Assembly: GCF_001465875.1 (NCBI RefSeq)
Contig: NZ_LN901318.1
Span: forward strand, 33,174-97,173
DNA from: Legionella saoudiensis
GTDB lineage: Bacteria; Pseudomonadota; Gammaproteobacteria; Legionellales; Legionellaceae
DNA: 64,000 nucleotides
Reading direction: 5' to 3'
A model generated the notes under the pieces. That model was not told the DNA's origin and searched no databases. It saw only the letters and a list, made by a program, of their open reading frames with translations. Below are positions 60,691 to 64,000 of this stretch, piece by piece (positions within the stretch are counted from its first letter, which is position 1; each line of letters begins with the position of its first letter). The position numbers and the translations under genes are program-made.

Positions 60691-61332
60691 ATGTCTTCTT
60701 CATTAACAGATATTAATTCCGTGCTAGCCTGCCTATTAGATAAGGCGTGTATCAGCGAAGCTGAGTTAGCAAGAGAAATACAGATACCTCGTGCTACTAT
60801 AAATCGACTTGTATCTGGACGAACGCCGGACCCAAGAGCCTCTACATTAAATGCCATCGCAGCTTATTTTAGAGTTTCTGTAGATCAATTAATTGGTAAG
60901 CAACCATTATTTGACAATAGCCAAGATGTAATTCTGAATACAAACAGCTTAATCCCCATAATTGAATTAGACGAAGCTTTTGAATGGAGCAAAGTACTTT
61001 CTAATATAACACCTACAAATCATTCCGATTTCGTTGTTATAGACCACTCTACTTGCCAAGGTAAATTTGGTATAAGAGTTAAAGGGGAATCCATGTGGCC
61101 CCAATTTCAGATCAATACCATTTTAATCATATCGACTGAAAAAATGGCCAAAAATAGGGACTTTGTTATTGCTTACATTAAAGAATCAAACGAAGTCGTT
61201 TTTAGACAATTGATGATTGATGGTAACTACAAATTCTTAAAAGCCATTAATACTCTTTTTCCAGCTATTACCTTCCAGCCCGACGATAAGCTCATAGGTA
61301 CAGTTATTCAAACAAGACTAAATTTAGATTAA
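60691..61332 (+). CDS. CI/LexA-like repressor with S24-type C-terminal domain (catalytic Lys replaced)
   Basis: A 213-residue regulator. Residues 8-70 form an XRE helix-turn-helix (SEAELAREIQIPRATINRLV). The C-terminal half is S24-like with VKGESMWPQFQ (Ser134), FVIAYIKESNEVVFRQLMID and FLKAINTLFP. At the place of the catalytic Lys (usual VxFKQL or VTVKRL) it has Arg172 (VVFRQL), so RecA-stimulated self-cleavage is doubtful. AAAAGGATGATAG precedes ATG 60691. Divergent from the csrA-tra operon, which it probably represses. Equivalent in position to the Lvr repressors of Legionella ICEs. Confidence 0.88.
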   Translation: MSSSLTDINSVLACLLDKACISEAELAREIQIPRATINRLVSGRTPDPRASTLNAIAAYFRVSVDQLIGKQPLFDNSQDVILNTNSLIPIIELDEAFEWSKVLSNITPTNHSDFVVIDHSTCQGKFGIRVKGESMWPQFQINTILIISTEKMAKNRDFVIAYIKESNEVVFRQLMIDGNYKFLKAINTLFPAITFQPDDKLIGTVIQTRLNLD

Positions 61333-61357
61333 TTATAAGTTTTATATAAGGATTTAA

Positions 61358-61918
61358 ATGAATTTTTTTAGATTTATTTTTAGCTACTTTTTCCAGCTAA
61401 AAAATTTATACGGTAATTTTGGAACTTGTCACAATGGAGATAAAGTATATTATCTAAAGCTTGACGGCTATTATTATTGTGTACAAAAGCAATGTACTTA
61501 TGTAGTCATAAGGATTAGAAATAAAAGGACTTCTGAATCATATCCCGTCCTTGAATTAGTAAATGACAAAATTTATTTAAAAGAACTTCATCCCTTCGAT
61601 GCCTTCATAATTGGTATTTTATCAAACAACGAAAGAAACGGAATTATCGACAAGAACTGTCTTGGATTAAAGAACATGAACAGGACTAAAGACTATAATT
61701 GTAATACAAAATACTCACCTATCTTAGAAGTTAGCGGAGCTTATTACAATGAGCATAATGTTAAAATTACAATTCTTAAATCCAAATTTTTTAATAAACA
61801 GATAGAAGTTTCATCCGCTGATTTATGTAAAAACCAATATCTAATTCACTCAATAGATAGTTTACAAGCTTTGGCCGTTGGTTACGAAACCAGCGAGGCT
61901 CTTATCCAAAATATATAA
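61358..61918 (+). CDS. Hypothetical protein in the repressor operon
   Basis: A 186-residue protein, 25 bases after the repressor gene. Its N terminus is hydrophobic/aromatic (FFRFIFSYFFQL) and the body is beta-rich with several Cys and Lys. The stop overlaps the next start (TAATG), so it is coupled to the transporter gene. No family is recognised. Confidence 0.6.
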   Translation: MNFFRFIFSYFFQLKNLYGNFGTCHNGDKVYYLKLDGYYYCVQKQCTYVVIRIRNKRTSESYPVLELVNDKIYLKELHPFDAFIIGILSNNERNGIIDKNCLGLKNMNRTKDYNCNTKYSPILEVSGAYYNEHNVKITILKSKFFNKQIEVSSADLCKNQYLIHSIDSLQALAVGYETSEALIQNI

Positions 61919-62628
61919 TGGCAACGGCAGAAATGAATAACCAATTATTAAATAAACTTATACACGAAGATCAAAACCTTAAGTATTTCTATATTTTAAG
62001 CAACCTCTATATTTTTGGGATTCTAACTTCGCTTACAGTTTCTGCCCGGCTACTGCCATTCCATATACCTTTCACTAATTATAATATAGTTTTAAGTGGA
62101 GGAACGTGGATTATACCTTTTACATTTTTCATTCAAGATATTACTACTGAAGTATATGGATGCAATAAAAGTAACGGTATTGTCCTATTATCAGTACCAA
62201 TTATTGTGGCTTACATACTTTATTTAAAAATTACGACATTTTTTCCTCTACCGAATACTCCTAACATTGTTGCTTCATATAATGAAGTTTTTAACTCCTT
62301 ACCCAGACATTTAGTTGCTTTGTTAGCAGCTTTATCCGCAGGTATCCTTGTTAATAATTTTATTTTATCTAAATTAAAAACACGATTCAAAGGCAAATAT
62401 TTACCCATAAGATTCATTATAGCAACAACGGTTGGCGAAGCTTCTCTTCAGATGATCGGAACAACAATTGCTTGGTTTGGTACACTATCTTTTACCACAG
62501 AGATATTACCATTCATATTATTTTCATTTTTTTACAAAGTATCTTTTGAAGCAATTCTAACGCCTGCAAACATATTTTTGTGCCGCTGGCTAAAAAAAGC
62601 TGAAGGGATAGATATCTATAATAACTAA
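61918..62628 (+). CDS. VUT-family transporter (queuosine-precursor transporter type)
   Basis: A 236-residue inner-membrane protein with about six helices. The signature WIIPFTFFIQDITTEVYG (near 61-78) and the late TTVGEASLQMIGTTIAW are typical of the VUT/YhhQ family (PF02592), which imports 7-deazaguanine precursors of queuosine. Carrying such a transporter next to a transfer regulator is unusual. Substrate is inferred from family only. Confidence 0.88.
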   Translation: MATAEMNNQLLNKLIHEDQNLKYFYILSNLYIFGILTSLTVSARLLPFHIPFTNYNIVLSGGTWIIPFTFFIQDITTEVYGCNKSNGIVLLSVPIIVAYILYLKITTFFPLPNTPNIVASYNEVFNSLPRHLVALLAALSAGILVNNFILSKLKTRFKGKYLPIRFIIATTVGEASLQMIGTTIAWFGTLSFTTEILPFILFSFFYKVSFEAILTPANIFLCRWLKKAEGIDIYNN

Positions 62629-62642
62629 TTAATAAGGAATAT

Positions 62643-63533
62643 ATGCCTATTTTCGCCGCTATACAAATGTGTTCTTCTAGTTCAGTCGATGAGAATTTAA
62701 GTCTTGCTGAACAGCTAATAACTGAAGCAGCTAAGAACAATGCTAAATTAGTCGTTCTCCCTGAGATGTTTGCAATCATGGGTGATAATGTAACTACCAA
62801 AGTAGATGTAAAAGAACCCTTTGGAGAAGGGAAAATCCAGTCTTTTTTATCCGAACAAGCTAAAGCCAATAAAGTTTGGATAGTTGGTGGAACAATTCCC
62901 ATTGAATGCAACGAAGAACAAAAGATTAAAGCCGCATCGTTGGTATATGATGACACAGGAAAATGTATAGCACGTTATGACAAAATACATTTATTTGATG
63001 TAACTCTTTCTGAAAATGAGGTATATCGCGAGTCAGACAGCACAGAACCAGGAAATAGTTTGTGTATTGTAGATACACCCTTCGGTAAAATTGGACTGGC
63101 CGTTTGTTATGATCTTCGATTTCCTGAGATGTTTCGCTGCTTCTTTAATGAAGGTGTTGAAATTATTTTACTTCCAACTGCATTTACTGAAAAAACAGGC
63201 AAAGCACACTGGGAGGTTTTATCAAGAAGTAGGGCAATAGAAAACTTCTGTTATTTTGTAGGCTCATGTCAAGGAGGGCTTCATTCTAATGGAAGAACAA
63301 CTTATGGAAATTCCATCATTATAGGCCCATGGGGTGATGTAATTTCCAAGAAAGAAAGCATAGAGCCGGGCATTATTTATGGAAGCATGGATCTGAGCAA
63401 GGTTCATGAAGCAAGAAAGTCTATCCCCGTACATAATCATCAACGAATATTTTTTGATACCTCGGGCTTAAACAACATCAATGAACACGATGATGAACGT
63501 ACCTTAGAGTACAGAAGTTCGATACACATGTGA
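62643..63533 (+). CDS. Nitrilase-superfamily amidase (Nit2-like)
   Basis: A 296-residue carbon-nitrogen hydrolase. The Glu-Lys-Cys catalytic set is visible: Glu in VVLPEMF (near 42), Lys in RYDKIHLFD (near 116) and Cys in GLAVCYDLRFPEMF (near 155). The latter and SRSRAIENFCYFVG match the Nit1/Nit2 type (omega-amidase or deaminated glutathione amidase). Last gene of the repressor operon, followed by a terminator. Substrate unproven; the pairing with a VUT transporter could mean salvage of an amide- or nitrile-bearing compound. Confidence 0.92.
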   Translation: MPIFAAIQMCSSSSVDENLSLAEQLITEAAKNNAKLVVLPEMFAIMGDNVTTKVDVKEPFGEGKIQSFLSEQAKANKVWIVGGTIPIECNEEQKIKAASLVYDDTGKCIARYDKIHLFDVTLSENEVYRESDSTEPGNSLCIVDTPFGKIGLAVCYDLRFPEMFRCFFNEGVEIILLPTAFTEKTGKAHWEVLSRSRAIENFCYFVGSCQGGLHSNGRTTYGNSIIIGPWGDVISKKESIEPGIIYGSMDLSKVHEARKSIPVHNHQRIFFDTSGLNNINEHDDERTLEYRSSIHM

Positions 63534-63540
63534 CTTATTC

Positions 63541-63583
63541 CTGACAGGTTATATTATTTTAAATGCCTGTCAGTCTATTTTTT
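63541..63583 (+). terminator. Intrinsic terminator after the amidase gene
   Basis: CTGACAGG (63541-63548) pairs with CCTGTCAG (63566-63573), followed by TCTATTTTTTTA. A stem of 8 bases with a T-run makes this a good terminator for the four-gene operon. Confidence 0.8.
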
Positions 63584-63695
63584 TACCTTTTTATTTTGTA
63601 ATTTTAGTGGCTCAAAAATTAATGTTCATATTTTATATTATTTAACTGAGTGAATTTCGCTTTAATGCAGATAGATTCGGACGCTTGTTAATACA

Positions 63696-64000
63696 TTAAG
63701 TGTACGCGCCGCGTACACTTAATTCCTGATTCCAAACAAGCCTCTAATCATCATTAAATTAGATCGTATTTAGTTATTGGTTTAGATAAATGAGAGCAAT
63801 TGTTAGATTACAAATAGATCTCCCTTAAACACAAGAACACTTCAGGTTCTGGGGGATTCTTAAGTGTACGCGGCGCGTACACTTAATTCCTGATTCCAAA
63901 CAAGCCTCCAATCATCATTAAATTAGATCGTATTTAGTTATTGGTTTAGATAAATGAGAGCATTTGTTAGATTTCTAAGAGATCTCCCTTAAACACAAGA
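63696..64000. repeat. Two long direct repeats, each headed by a 27-bp palindrome (runs off the window)
   Basis: Copy 1 spans 63696-63859 (164 bases). Copy 2 starts at 63860 and is cut by the window end. They are near identical for at least 130 bases. Each begins with a 27-base palindrome: arm TTAAGTGTACGCG, one central base (C in copy 1, G in copy 2), then the inverted arm. The next segment, ATTCCTGATTCCAAACAAGC and onward, is the same in both. No gene is present. Candidates are iteron-type origin, centromere or replication-termination sites, or regulatory arrays; more copies may lie beyond 64000. Confidence 0.75.

Noticed and set aside
1..64000. CRISPR arrays, rRNA and tRNA genes
   Set aside because: No regularly spaced short repeats with unique spacers, and no rRNA or tRNA cloverleaf sequence was recognised on either strand. 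The only long repeats are the 164-bp units at the right end.

Overview
The window reads as Legionella or a very close relative. It is A+T-rich, intergenic spacers are short, and it carries a CsrA paralogue next to a CI/LexA-type regulator at the head of a conjugation operon, an arrangement known from Legionella integrative conjugative elements (ICEs). Most of the window is a mobile element, either an ICE or a conjugative plasmid. Neither end of the element nor an att site can be proven here.

Layout: (1) 1-2.6 kb, the 3' end of a non-ribosomal peptide synthetase (adenylation, carrier, thioesterase). (2) 3-5.2 kb, a KAP-family P-loop NTPase. (3) 5.2-10.6 kb, a decayed zone with a broken minus-strand gene, a GNAT fragment, a 224-bp MITE-like element, an IS3 orfA scrap, a HEPN-type protein, a pseudo-receiver and a dead copy of a small gene that is intact at 22 kb. 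(4) 10.6-31 kb, an accessory region: DNA methyltransferase with a built-in helix-turn-helix, three toxin-antitoxin modules (HigBA-like, MqsRA, RelE/HigA), a short tyrosine recombinase, an ArdB/KlcA antirestriction protein, a J-domain protein and many small plasmid-type proteins. Several of these share promoter and operator designs. (5) 31.2-33 kb, a relaxosome region with a TraM-like protein and a probable oriT. (6) 33.5-59.4 kb, a complete F-type conjugation system on the minus strand. In transcription order it runs TraT, a small secreted protein, pilin TraA, TraL, E, K, B, V, C, TrbI, TraW, U, a membrane protein, TrbC, TraN, F, TrbB, a small protein, TraH, G, a TraS-position protein, TraD and TraI. 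TraI is MobF-type with an extra C-terminal primase/Toprim part. (7) 59.4-63.5 kb, the control locus. CsrA-like and small genes lead the minus-strand operon. A divergent operon encodes an S24-type repressor, an unknown protein, a VUT-family (queuosine-precursor type) transporter and a nitrilase-superfamily amidase. (8) 63.5-64 kb, long direct repeats, each headed by a 27-bp palindrome.

The conjugation genes are tightly packed with frequent ATGA/TAATG overlaps, which suggests one long transcript driven from the 60.5-60.7 kb divergent promoter region. The repressor probably acts on that transcript at the DNA level and the CsrA paralogue at the mRNA level. The accessory zone supplies stabilisation (toxin-antitoxin), host-defence evasion (ArdB, methyltransferase) and possibly defence (HEPN, KAP).
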